From UBA3910 sp002391465 (GTDB lineage: Bacteria; Bacillota; Limnochordia; Darwinibacteriales; Darwinibacteriaceae), in contig JASGVS010000030.1 in assembly GCA_030054835.1 (NCBI GenBank), forward strand, positions 1-25,465: 25,465 nt of DNA, given 5' to 3'. Each line of letters starts with the position of its first letter. Positions within the stretch are counted from its first letter, which is position 1. The translations under genes were made by a program, and so were the position numbers. This document shows, piece by piece, positions 15,558-23,381 of the stretch. The notes beneath the pieces were generated by a model. That model had not been told where the DNA came from, ran no database searches, and saw only the letters and a list, made by a program, of their open reading frames with translations.

Positions 15558-15595
15558 AAAAAAAGCGTCTGAACGATTTGCATCGTCACACGCTT
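15558..15595 (-). terminator. Riboswitch expression-platform terminator
   Basis: On the - strand AAGCGT (15595-15590) pairs with ACGCTT (15568-15563) around an inner CGAT/ATCG stem, followed by T7. It stands directly downstream of the c-di-AMP aptamer and upstream of veg, as expected for transcription-attenuation control. Confidence 0.85.
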
Positions 15596-15743
15596 GGCGA
15601 ACTCCTACGGGGTTAGCTGACGGGTTGGGGCACCCAAGTTTGCCCCTCCTGCTCTGCAGGATTCACCCCAATTAAGAATGGGTCCCCCGCTGTCATTTGC
15701 ATGATATTCGGAGATTTTGACGTTGTATTGAGTATTTCGGTTC
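15558..15743 (-). ncRNA. Cyclic-di-AMP riboswitch (ydaO/yuaA class)
   Basis: Read on the - strand, the conserved ydaO landmarks appear in order: AGCGGGGGACCCA, then GGGGTGAATCC, then CCCAACCCGTCAGCTAACC. A closing P1 helix is available between CTCC (15713-15710) and GGAG (15605-15602). An internal hairpin GGGGC...GCCCC fills the variable arm. The aptamer spans about 15602-15713 and is followed by the intrinsic terminator at 15558-15595. The class senses c-di-AMP and normally turns downstream genes off when ligand is bound. The next gene on this strand is veg. This element accounts for most of the 470-base gene-free stretch 15473-15940; the rest holds the direct repeats and the leader of the penicillin-binding protein gene. 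Confidence 0.92.
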
Positions 15744-15749
15744 ACATAT

Positions 15750-15779
15750 ACTATACCATGTAACTAAGTAAAGAGTCAA
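15750..15779 (-). promoter_or_regulatory. SigA-type promoter of the riboswitch-veg transcript
   Basis: TTGACT (15779-15774) and TATAGT (15755-15750) on the - strand with an 18-bp spacer, plus TGG directly before the -10 (extended -10). Predicted start near 15743, just before the aptamer. Confidence 0.82.
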
Positions 15780-15940
15780 GAGTAAAAAGGACAAAATTAT
15801 CAGGCTTTTCAAGTCCTGGAACTGGACTCTTGTACAACGGTGCTGTTACACCCCACAAGAATTTTTCTGTTATACGAAGAATCTTGATACAACCGATAAT
15901 AAATCCGCGTAACGGATCGTTCCGGAAAGAGGGGATACAA

Positions 15941-17923
15941 ATGAACAAGAAGCTTTTCGCGGGTGTAATACTCATAGCTGTTTTGGCCGGCGGTATTGTG
16001 GGCTGGAGGTTTTTCAGTGTAGATCCGGCGGTTCCTGTCCGGAGTTTTTTGGAGCAGGTAACCCGGAGAGATTTCGTCCAAATTGACCAGTATTTTACGC
16101 CCCAGGGACAGGCCTATGCAGGTGAATTGGGCCCGGCCTTTCAGCGTTTTACTGAAGCATTTGCCTTAAACGGAGTGACACTGAGTAGCTTTCAAGAAGT
16201 GGAGAAAAGCACAACGGAGGCTGTGTACCGATTTGAGCTGACCTACACGAGTGATCTCTTCGAACCTTTGAAAACAGAATCTACGCTCACCGCTAGGCGG
16301 GATAACATCTTTTCCGATTGGCTCTTGGAGTGGCCCGGTGATCTACCTCTGGCCAATTACAGTACCGCTGTCAATTTCAGCAGGCTTCGCCTGGATCCAA
16401 GGCGTGGCCACATAGTTGATACCAATGGCAGTGTGTTGGCTGGCGAAGGCAGCTTGGTGGCGGTGGGAGTGCAGCCTGATCGGATCACCGATCCAGAACT
16501 GCTTCTGTCGGCCTTAGAGCAGGAACTGGGCTTGGACCCGGCTTACGTCAGGCGGCAGTATGAAGCACCAGGCGTTCAGGGCCACTGGTTTGTTCCTTTG
16601 GTCAATCTGAGGGAAGAAGATTACAGACGAGTTGATCCCATTTTACGGCCCATACCGGGCGTCTTCTTTAGACGGGTGGAAACCAGGGCCTATCCACTGG
16701 CAGAAGCAGCCGGCCACATCACCGGTTATTTAGGCCAAGTTAGTGCGGACATGATCCGGTCCTATCCGGAGCGAGATTATTTAAGCGGAGAGATAGTGGG
16801 TAGGTCTGGTCTGGAAATGAGTCAGGATGACATCCTCCGCGGTAGACCCGGTTACCGTTTCTATGTGGAGCGCGAGCCCGGGTCCCGGACCTTGCTCACG
16901 GAAAAACCGGTGGTGTTGGGGGAAGATCTGCAGCTTACCCTTGATGCTCGCCTGCAGGAATTAGCCTACCAGGTAATGGGGGATCGGGCAGGGGCCCTAG
17001 TCCTTTTGGATGCTGAAAGCGGCGAGATACTGGCGTTAGCATCATCGCCCAGCTACGATCCTAATGAGTTTTCTGAGGGAATCAGCCAGGCCAGATGGCA
17101 GGAGTTAGAGGGAGATCCCCAGAGGCCCCTCTTTGCCCGTGCCCTGCAGGGCCGCTATCCGCCCGGTTCTACCCTGAAAGTGCTGACGGTAGCTGCAGCT
17201 TTGGATACGGGACTGTATCAACCTGACAGTAGATTTGAGGATACGGGTGAGCTGCGGGTGTACGGCAACATCATCCGCAACTTCCAGAACCAGATCTTCG
17301 GTGAACATGACCTTCACACAGCCCTGGTCAAGTCCATCAACACTACTGTAGCCCAGGTTGGACTCGATCTAGGTGCCCAATCCTTTAGGGAGTATTTCAC
17401 CCTAGCCGGGCTCGATCAGCCCATCAATATGGGGCTGCCGGCAGCGACTGGCCAGGCCGGCACCATCGACACCAGCGGTGTTACTCTAGCCTGGTCAGCC
17501 ATAGGCCAGCATGAAGTACTGCTCACACCTTTGGGCATGGCCAGGTTCTTCGCCATCTTCGCCAATGGGGGCAGACTGCCATCCCTTCATCTAGTAAAAT
17601 CCGAAAGGGATGAAAGGGAGCAGCCCCAGGTGTTCAAACCGGAGACGGTGGCACAGATCAATGCCATGCTCAGGGATGTGGTTGAAGAGGGGACGGGTAC
17701 AGAAGCTAAGGGTACCGGCTTGGAGATCTATGCCAAGACTGGAACAGCTCAAACCGCGCTGGGCACAGATCACGCTTGGTTTGCAGGGCACGTACAGGTA
17801 CCGGCAGGGCGCAAACTGGCCTTTGCCCTACTTGTGGAAGAAGGGGGCATTGGGGGGCAAACAGCTGCGCCGCTGATGCGGGAATATCTGCTCCGCCTGC
17901 TAGAGCTAGAGCAGATCGAATAG
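15941..17923 (+). CDS. Class B penicillin-binding protein (PBP2/MecA-like transpeptidase)
   Basis: A 660-residue peptidoglycan D,D-transpeptidase. Domains in order are a membrane anchor (about 5-24), a MecA_N/NTF2-like domain (about 28-135), a PBP dimerisation domain (about 150-320) and the transpeptidase domain. Catalytic motifs are complete: S410-T-L-K413 (PPGSTLK), S465-I-N467 and K599-T-G601. It cross-links cell-wall peptides and should bind beta-lactams. The MecA_N domain is typical of Firmicutes PBP3/PBP2a-like enzymes and does not by itself imply resistance. I chose ATG at 15941, behind AAAGAGGGG, over the open frame to 15830. A weak extended -10 (TGTTATACG, 15868-15876) may drive it. 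Its last 18 bp overlap the convergent hydrolase gene. It is divergent from the c-di-AMP riboswitch. Confidence 0.92.
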   Translation: MNKKLFAGVILIAVLAGGIVGWRFFSVDPAVPVRSFLEQVTRRDFVQIDQYFTPQGQAYAGELGPAFQRFTEAFALNGVTLSSFQEVEKSTTEAVYRFELTYTSDLFEPLKTESTLTARRDNIFSDWLLEWPGDLPLANYSTAVNFSRLRLDPRRGHIVDTNGSVLAGEGSLVAVGVQPDRITDPELLLSALEQELGLDPAYVRRQYEAPGVQGHWFVPLVNLREEDYRRVDPILRPIPGVFFRRVETRAYPLAEAAGHITGYLGQVSADMIRSYPERDYLSGEIVGRSGLEMSQDDILRGRPGYRFYVEREPGSRTLLTEKPVVLGEDLQLTLDARLQELAYQVMGDRAGALVLLDAESGEILALASSPSYDPNEFSEGISQARWQELEGDPQRPLFARALQGRYPPGSTLKVLTVAAALDTGLYQPDSRFEDTGELRVYGNIIRNFQNQIFGEHDLHTALVKSINTTVAQVGLDLGAQSFREYFTLAGLDQPINMGLPAATGQAGTIDTSGVTLAWSAIGQHEVLLTPLGMARFFAIFANGGRLPSLHLVKSERDEREQPQVFKPETVAQINAMLRDVVEEGTGTEAKGTGLEIYAKTGTAQTALGTDHAWFAGHVQVPAGRKLAFALLVEEGGIGGQTAAPLMREYLLRLLELEQIE

Positions 17924-18907
17924 GAAGGATCGCACCGCCTGCCAGCTTTCGTCCAGCTGGTAGATGGTGTAGTGATCGGCCTCGAGGCGGTGGATAACAG
18001 TCTCTCCGCCCCAAAAGGCCAGCAGCTTCTCCGAGCGGACCGGGCCAATCACCAAATCAGAATTACCCACCAGGGCCAAGACAGGCGCTTGGATCTGGGG
18101 AGCAAATTGCGAAACATGGAATTTATTGCGCAAGAGGGGGCCGGTGGCGGCCAGGGGAATCAAGTCCTGGGCCACACCGCCCCCAATTTTATCATAGGGC
18201 GAAAAGAGCACTACACCACGCAGGGGCCGCTGGGATGCCAAGTAAGAGGCAACGCCTGTGCCCAGGCTCCCTCCCAAGGCAAACACTTTACCCGGATCGG
18301 CATAACCCTCTGCCACGAGCCAGTCGTAGAGGGCAACCGCATCGGTAAAGAGTCCCCTTTCGCTGGGTATGCCTTCGCTTAGACCGTAACCGCGGTAGTT
18401 GAAAAAGGCCCAGCTGAACTCGGGCACCTGTCTGCTTAGGTCAAGGTAACGGGATACTTCACTGCCTTGACCTGGGAAAACAAGAATGAGCGGTGCCTTT
18501 TCTACTTCGCCCGGGATAACCCAGCCGTGGAGCACATTCCCGTCTGCTCCCGGTACATAAAGTTCCTCTGCCAAGGGGTATTCCACCGCAACCCGGGCAC
18601 GCCGTGCTTCACTCAGGCTGCGGGGGCTGAAAAGCAGCTGATCTTGGTAGACGAAAACCAACACATTTAAACCGAGCCAGGCCGCGACTAGCGCTAACCC
18701 CACTAGACCTAGGCGTCCCTTTCTGCTGTTTTCTCTCCACAGGAAGAAAAAACCGCAGAGCAGCAGCACCGCCCCTATCGCCAGGAAACGTACATATAAT
18801 CCGCTGAGGCTCCGGGAGAGGGCGCTGAGATGGCGGCTGGTGTTAGCCAAAAGCAGACTAAAGAAGGCCAGAAACAGGGTAAGTACAATGGCTGCCCTTT
18901 TCAGCAC
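17906..18907 (-). CDS. Membrane-anchored alpha/beta hydrolase
   Basis: A 333-residue protein with about three N-terminal hydrophobic segments (roughly 3-22, 41-58, 67-87) followed by an alpha/beta-hydrolase domain. The nucleophile elbow is ALGGSLGTG (S214), with an acid in VGNSDLVIGP (D284) and a histidine in EADHYTIY (H312), giving a complete triad. The FNYRGYGLSEG stretch is typical of the BEM46/YfhR-like group. The substrate is unknown; the catalytic domain may face outwards, so an acyl-lipid or cell-envelope ester is possible. The longest frame starts with GTG at 18916, but TGAGGTGATC (18911-18920) covers it and is correctly placed for the GTG at 18907. The 3' end overlaps the penicillin-binding protein gene by 18 bp. 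Confidence 0.82.
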   Translation of the reverse strand: MLKRAAIVLTLFLAFFSLLLANTSRHLSALSRSLSGLYVRFLAIGAVLLLCGFFFLWRENSRKGRLGLVGLALVAAWLGLNVLVFVYQDQLLFSPRSLSEARRARVAVEYPLAEELYVPGADGNVLHGWVIPGEVEKAPLILVFPGQGSEVSRYLDLSRQVPEFSWAFFNYRGYGLSEGIPSERGLFTDAVALYDWLVAEGYADPGKVFALGGSLGTGVASYLASQRPLRGVVLFSPYDKIGGGVAQDLIPLAATGPLLRNKFHVSQFAPQIQAPVLALVGNSDLVIGPVRSEKLLAFWGGETVIHRLEADHYTIYQLDESWQAVRSFLFDLL

Positions 18908-18910
18908 TAA

Positions 18911-18920
18911 GATCACCTCA
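18911..18920 (-). promoter_or_regulatory. Extended ribosome-binding site that fixes a GTG start
   Basis: TGAGGTGATC on the - strand matches the extended anti-SD and places GTG at 18907 eight bases after GAGG. It overlaps the alternative GTG at 18916, which therefore is unlikely to be used. Confidence 0.65.
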
Positions 18921-19015
18921 AAGGTCTGGAAGTCCCCTCTTCTTCCCTACTATCCGGCAGGGGAAGGAGGGCGAGCTGACGAAACTGTGAGTGCCCAGGG
19001 AAAGGTGGTTTAAAA

Positions 19016-20077
19016 GTGAATAAAAAACGCTGCGCAGGCTTGCTGCTGGTCTTGTTCCTGGTCTTGACCTTAAGTTTCGGCGTCTCTGCCGAACTGGAAG
19101 TGTATTTCCTTGATGTGGACCAAGCTGAGTCTATTCTTCTCCACACGGAGGACGTGATCCTGTTAATTGATGCGGGGGATATGGGCCGGGATGATGTGGT
19201 CCCTCTGCTGAAAGAGCTGGGTGTGCCAAGGATCGATGTCTTTATCGTTACCCACCCCCACGCCGACCACATCGGCCAGGCGGTCCAGGTGCTGGAGACT
19301 TTTCCAGTTGCGGAGGTATGGATGTCCGGTTCGGAGCATAACACCAACCTTTATGAAGAACTGGTCGACGCCATTCTCCGCTCCGACGCCCAGTACTGGG
19401 AACCGCGCCGGGGTGATCGTGTCCAGTACGGTAAGCTGATAGTGGAAATCCTCAATCCAGTGGAAGTGGGGACGGGGAAGGTGGATTTACACGATGAGGG
19501 TTTGGTAATTCGGGCGTTATACGGCGAGGTCTCGTTCCTCTTTACCGGTGATATGGAAAGGAAAACGGAAAACAAACTGCTCGCAGCTGGCGTACCGGTT
19601 AGGGCCCAAATATTGAACCTAGGCCACCACGGTTCCCGTACTTCATCGTCCTTGCAATTCCTAGAGGCTGTTGCGCCCGCAGTGGCCATCTACTCAGCGG
19701 GCCGCAGCAATCCCTATGGCCATCCTCACCAGGAGATTATTGACCGACTCAGGATTCTCGGCGTAAACGTCTACGGTACTGATCGGCATGGTACAATTGT
19801 GGTCACTTCCGACGGAGTTGGTTATGAGGTTGTACCGTCCCGCAGGGAAGCACCTGTCATAAAGGAGCGGACCGTAAATTGCATTGATATCAACACAGCC
19901 AGCAGGAAAGAGCTGCAGCGGATCATCCACATTGGGCCTGCCCGAGCGGATGAGATAATCAGACTGCGGAAAATCAGGCTGTTTACCAGTCTGGATGATC
20001 TCAGTAGGGTCACGGGTTTGGGAGAGAAAAGGATAGAGGATATAAAAGACCAGGGCATTGCCTGCGTGAAGGAGTGA
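19016..20077 (+). CDS. Secreted ComEC-like metallo-beta-lactamase fold protein with C-terminal HhH domain
   Basis: A 353-residue protein with a signal peptide (cleavage near VSA|EL, about residue 25), a metallo-beta-lactamase fold domain of the ComEC/Rec2 C-terminal type, and a helix-hairpin-helix domain. Metal ligands are in THPHADH (79-85), FTGDME (D179), LGHHGSRTS (H204/H205) and NPYGHPH (H236/H238). The HhH region (about 291-345) opens with DINTASRKEL, as in ComEA. The family's usual DVGQGDS reads DVDQAES here, a notable change close to the active site. It is probably an extracellular or periplasmic phosphoesterase/nuclease that binds DNA through the HhH part. GTG start follows AAAGGTGG at seven bases. 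The next gene begins directly after its stop. Confidence 0.85.
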   Translation: MNKKRCAGLLLVLFLVLTLSFGVSAELEVYFLDVDQAESILLHTEDVILLIDAGDMGRDDVVPLLKELGVPRIDVFIVTHPHADHIGQAVQVLETFPVAEVWMSGSEHNTNLYEELVDAILRSDAQYWEPRRGDRVQYGKLIVEILNPVEVGTGKVDLHDEGLVIRALYGEVSFLFTGDMERKTENKLLAAGVPVRAQILNLGHHGSRTSSSLQFLEAVAPAVAIYSAGRSNPYGHPHQEIIDRLRILGVNVYGTDRHGTIVVTSDGVGYEVVPSRREAPVIKERTVNCIDINTASRKELQRIIHIGPARADEIIRLRKIRLFTSLDDLSRVTGLGEKRIEDIKDQGIACVKE

Positions 20078-20341
20078 GTGACTATTAAGAAAAAGTCTGC
20101 TGTCATCGACCGCATTGTGGACGGGAAGACCGCTGTTTTGCTGTTTGAGGAGGGGCAGGCTCAGTTTCTCTGCCCCGTTGACCAGCTGCCCGAGGGAAGT
20201 GGGGAAGGCTCCTGGCTGCTGGTGGTAATTGAAAAGGGTAAGCTCGTCCATGCCGAACTGGACGAGGAGAAAAACCGCACAGTGCAGGGGAGAATCAGGA
20301 CTAAGCTGTCTCTGCTGCGCAGGCGCATGGTGCAGCGCTGA
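20078..20341 (+). CDS. DUF3006 family protein
   Basis: An 87-residue cytosolic-looking protein of DUF3006: it opens with AVIDRIVDGKTAVLLFEEG and has the family's VDQLPEGSGEGSWL block, then a basic tail (LSLLRRRMVQR). The family has no known function but is often found next to secreted MBL-fold proteins, as here. Its GTG begins immediately after the stop of the MBL/HhH gene; the AAGGAG site is only three bases from the GTG, so translation probably depends on the upstream gene. It ends 4 bp from the convergent deacetylase stop. Confidence 0.75.
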   Translation: MTIKKKSAVIDRIVDGKTAVLLFEEGQAQFLCPVDQLPEGSGEGSWLLVVIEKGKLVHAELDEEKNRTVQGRIRTKLSLLRRRMVQR

Positions 20342-20345
20342 GCCT

Positions 20346-21188
20346 TTACAGCGATTCCTCCAGGAGCTCGGCCAGGGGGACTATTTCCAATCCCTTGGCC
20401 CTAATGGCTTCTATCGCGGCTGGCAGGGCCTCTACAGTGGCCCAACGGTTGCCGCCTTCGCTCTTGATCAGGGCGCCGCTGTCGTGAAAGAGGATGATAT
20501 CTCCGCCCTTGACCTTGGAGCTGATCTGATCCACGATGTGTTTGGCGCTCACCCCATAGCGCCAGTCATGGGTGGAGATGGACCAGAGGACGACCGTTTG
20601 GCCCAAAAGCTGGGAGAGGCGCCGTGACCTTCCATCGTACATCCCTTGGGGTGGACGGAAGAAGGTGGGATAGACACCGGTGATTTCTGTAATCACCGCT
20701 GTGGCTTCCATCATTTCCTGGTGGAGATCTAGGGTTGAAAGGGCTGGAAGGCGTCTGTGGCTTTGGGTGTGACTGCCGATGGTGTGGCCCTCTGCTGCCA
20801 CCCGCTGAGCCACTTCCGGGTATTTCTCCACATGCTTACCCACCATGAAAAAGGTGGCAGGTACATTGTATTCCTGGAGTATTGCTAGGATTGGTAAGGT
20901 GAATTCATCGCTAGGGCCATCATCAAAGGTGATGGCTACTTTGTTACTCTGGCGGTTGCCGTGGCGGTAGATGTCCGGTTGATAGCCAAAACCGTAGTAG
21001 ACGTACATAAAGAGTAGGCAGAAAAGGGTAGTGATGCCAAGCACCATTGACACAACTGCCCAGAGAGTTTTGTAAAGTCTACGGTGCAGCCGACCGAGTC
21101 TGACCCCCGTCCGCCAGTACAGCGATGAAGTTAGAATGGGAAAGGCCAAAATGATGCCAAGGCGTACTGTAGCTTCTGGATTGAACAC
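20346..21188 (-). CDS. Polysaccharide deacetylase (NodB domain), membrane-anchored
   Basis: A 280-residue protein with two N-terminal hydrophobic segments (about 8-25 and 42-68) and a carbohydrate esterase 4 domain. Motifs present are VAITFDDGPS (catalytic base and metal Asp), GSHTQSH (metal histidines), FFRPPQG and IILFHDSG. These enzymes remove N-acetyl groups from peptidoglycan or other surface glycans. The domain should lie outside the membrane, close to the wall. It belongs to the PdaA/PgdA-like group; spore-cortex or vegetative-wall action cannot be told apart. The GTG start at 21188 has AAGGGGG about seven bases upstream; no better in-frame start is seen. Confidence 0.88.
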   Translation of the reverse strand: MFNPEATVRLGIILAFPILTSSLYWRTGVRLGRLHRRLYKTLWAVVSMVLGITTLFCLLFMYVYYGFGYQPDIYRHGNRQSNKVAITFDDGPSDEFTLPILAILQEYNVPATFFMVGKHVEKYPEVAQRVAAEGHTIGSHTQSHRRLPALSTLDLHQEMMEATAVITEITGVYPTFFRPPQGMYDGRSRRLSQLLGQTVVLWSISTHDWRYGVSAKHIVDQISSKVKGGDIILFHDSGALIKSEGGNRWATVEALPAAIEAIRAKGLEIVPLAELLEESL

Positions 21189-21280
21189 TCCTTCGCCCCC
21201 TTCCAGGTTTGCTTAAAAATATGCTGAAGGACTTGCCGATTTGTCTAACCTTTAATCAAGCCCAAAAGTTGCAGATCTAT

Positions 21281-21289
21281 TGATATAAT
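21281..21289 (+). promoter_or_regulatory. Extended -10 promoter for the PHP-rtcB operon
   Basis: TGATATAAT: perfect -10 hexamer TATAAT (21284-21289) with the TG of an extended -10. No good -35 at 17 bp. It lies about 40 bp before the TTG start at 21329. Confidence 0.6.
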
Positions 21290-21328
21290 AGTAGAGTAAG
21301 AGGCAGAGGGTTCTCCGGAGGTGGAACA

Positions 21329-22114
21329 TTGAGAAATTATCACACCCATACTTTTCGTTGTAAACATGCAGATGGTGATGTAATAGATTACGCCCGCGAG
21401 GCTCAGAAACGGGGGTTGAGTGTATTGGGTATGACCGATCACACTGCTCTCCCCGATGATAAATGGCTGGGCATGCGGATGGCCTATTCAGAGCTAGTGG
21501 ATTATATCGAGGCGATTGAACAGGCACAGGCAGAGTTTCCCGATCTGGAGATTCTCAAGGGTATGGAATGCGAATGGATGCCCGAGTACCACGCCTATTT
21601 CCGCGATGAGCTGTTGGGTGAACACGAATTTGATTATCTAATCCTAGGCTGCCACTTCTTTCCCTATAAAGGGGAATGGTTGAGCAGCCATTACCAACTG
21701 ACGGACGCGGACAGACTTCGGTCTTACACGGATTTCTTGATTACGTCCATGGAATCGGGGTTGTTTGCCTTTACGGCCCATCCCGATCTGTTCGGCCTAT
21801 CCTATTTGTGCTGGGATGAAAACACAGTTGCCGCATCCCGGGATATTCTCAGTGCTGCGGAAGAGCTGGGCATGATCCTAGAGTTTAACGGCTACGGACT
21901 CAGCAAACGCATCATTGATACTCCCCAGGGTGTACGGGTTGCCTATCCTTGGCAGCCGTTTTGGGAAATGGCCGTCGACTATGACATTTCCGTGGTGGTC
22001 AACTCGGACTCCCATAGTCCGGAAGGTGTTGCTTTTGGCGTTGCTGAAGGGATGGAGAAGGTGAAGGAGCTTGGGCTCAAGCTTGCCGATTTAGATCATC
22101 TTAACAGGAGGTAA
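21329..22114 (+). CDS. PHP-domain phosphoesterase (histidinol-phosphatase-like)
   Basis: A 261-residue PHP-domain protein. Metal ligands fit the family: H5 and H7 (YHTHT), H13, D37-H38 (MTDHT), the Glu in KGMECEW (E80), H109 (LGCHFF), H151 (TAHPD), and D227/H229 (NSDSHS). By overall pattern it belongs to the HisK-type histidinol-phosphatase group, but no his gene is near. It is followed after 2 bp by rtcB, with the rtcB ribosome site inside its 3' end, so a role in RNA end processing deserves thought; other PHP proteins are 5'-3' exonucleases or nucleotide phosphatases. Start is TTG at 21329 behind GGAGGTGG. General fold is certain; substrate is not. Confidence 0.82.
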   Translation: MRNYHTHTFRCKHADGDVIDYAREAQKRGLSVLGMTDHTALPDDKWLGMRMAYSELVDYIEAIEQAQAEFPDLEILKGMECEWMPEYHAYFRDELLGEHEFDYLILGCHFFPYKGEWLSSHYQLTDADRLRSYTDFLITSMESGLFAFTAHPDLFGLSYLCWDENTVAASRDILSAAEELGMILEFNGYGLSKRIIDTPQGVRVAYPWQPFWEMAVDYDISVVVNSDSHSPEGVAFGVAEGMEKVKELGLKLADLDHLNRR

Positions 22115-22116
22115 AG

Positions 22117-23352
22117 ATGTTTGTTATTTACAACAAAGGGGAGCAGAGGCTTCCCATTAAGGTGTGGCTGAAAAGCAAACAAGACTTGGATGGGGAATGC
22201 CTGCAGCAGGCGCTGAATCTGTCCAATCTGCCCTTTGCCTTTAAGCACATTGCCTTAATGCCCGATACCCACACTGGCTACGGGATGCCCATTGGAGGGG
22301 TAATGGCCAGTGCGGAGGCGATTGTACCCAACGCCGTTGGCGTTGACATCGGCTGCGGGATGGGCTTTGTCCACCTCAACGTCCCTGCCAGGCTGTTGCG
22401 GGACGTGAAAACCCCCAACGGCACCTTGGCCCAGCATATGGTGGGCCAGATAATGCGGGCCGTTCCCCAGGGGTTCGAGCATCACCGCCAGAAGCAAAAA
22501 TCGGAGTTCTTAGACAACTTCCCCATAAAGAAGCTTTACCGCTACGGCGCTTCTAAACTGCCCGAACTTGATGAAGCCTACTACCAGCTCGGTACCTTAG
22601 GCGGAGGAAACCACTTCATTGAGCTGCAGGAAGATGAGGAAGGTCTCTTGGGCGTTATGGTTCATACCGGTTCCCGCAACTTTGGCTACAAAGTGGCCAA
22701 CTTTTTCAATGCGATAGCCCAAGACCTAAACAAAGAAATGAAATCGCCAGTACCTCCCCAGCATCAGCTGGCTTACCTGCCCTTGGATACTAAGGAAGCC
22801 AAGGGTTACATCGGTTGGATGAACTTCGCGTTGGAGTTCGCCCGCCACAACCGGCTGCTGATTATGGAGAGGGTATTGAATATTGTCTATACTGGCCTTA
22901 AGGAATACGGGGGCGTTAAGGAGATTGAGGTCCTTCTGGAAGCTAACGCCCATCACAACTACGCAGTGGAGGAGACCCACTTTGGCCGGAAGGTATGGGT
23001 ACACCGTAAGGGTGCCATCCGGGCCAACAGGGGCGAACTGGCCATTATTCCCGGTGCCATGGGTCATTACTCTTATATTGTAGAGGGCTTAGGCAATCCC
23101 GAGTCCTTCTGTACCGCCAGCCACGGGGCAGGTAGGGTGATGGGCCGCAAACAGGCAGTGCGGGAGTTTTCTGTGGATGAGGTGCTACGGGACTTTAAGA
23201 CTAAAGACATTGTCTTGGGCAAGAGGCAGCGGCGGGATACGGCAGAGGAATATTACAAGGCATACAAAGACATTGATGAAGTAATGGAAAACCAGAAAGA
23301 CCTGGTGAAACCGGTGTTGAAACTGAAGACGGTGGCTGTTGTTAAGGGATAA
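22117..23352 (+). CDS. rtcB: RtcB-type RNA-splicing ligase
   Basis: A 411-residue RtcB, about the length of the E. coli enzyme. It joins RNA 3'-phosphate or 2',3'-cyclic phosphate ends to 5'-OH ends using GTP and Mn2+. Active-site features are GVDIGCGM (D77, C80), LGGGNHFIEL (H166), MVHTGSRNFG (H183), AHHNYAVE (H280), HRKGAIRA and the guanylated histidine in ASHGAGRVMG (H336, matching E. coli H337). No RtcA or archease is visible in the window. Its start follows AACAGGAGG inside the end of the PHP gene, and the ABC transporter follows 29 bp later. The companions suggest a repair or stress operon unlike rtcBA. Confidence 0.93.
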   Translation: MFVIYNKGEQRLPIKVWLKSKQDLDGECLQQALNLSNLPFAFKHIALMPDTHTGYGMPIGGVMASAEAIVPNAVGVDIGCGMGFVHLNVPARLLRDVKTPNGTLAQHMVGQIMRAVPQGFEHHRQKQKSEFLDNFPIKKLYRYGASKLPELDEAYYQLGTLGGGNHFIELQEDEEGLLGVMVHTGSRNFGYKVANFFNAIAQDLNKEMKSPVPPQHQLAYLPLDTKEAKGYIGWMNFALEFARHNRLLIMERVLNIVYTGLKEYGGVKEIEVLLEANAHHNYAVEETHFGRKVWVHRKGAIRANRGELAIIPGAMGHYSYIVEGLGNPESFCTASHGAGRVMGRKQAVREFSVDEVLRDFKTKDIVLGKRQRRDTAEEYYKAYKDIDEVMENQKDLVKPVLKLKTVAVVKG

Positions 23353-23381
23353 AGGCAGATTGTGAGGTAGTGGAGAGAAGA

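Noticed and set aside
18920..18985. Pyrimidine/purine-rich imperfect hairpin between the hydrolase and MBL genes
   Set aside because: Pairing is imperfect and overlaps simple-sequence bias; no regulatory signature was recognised.
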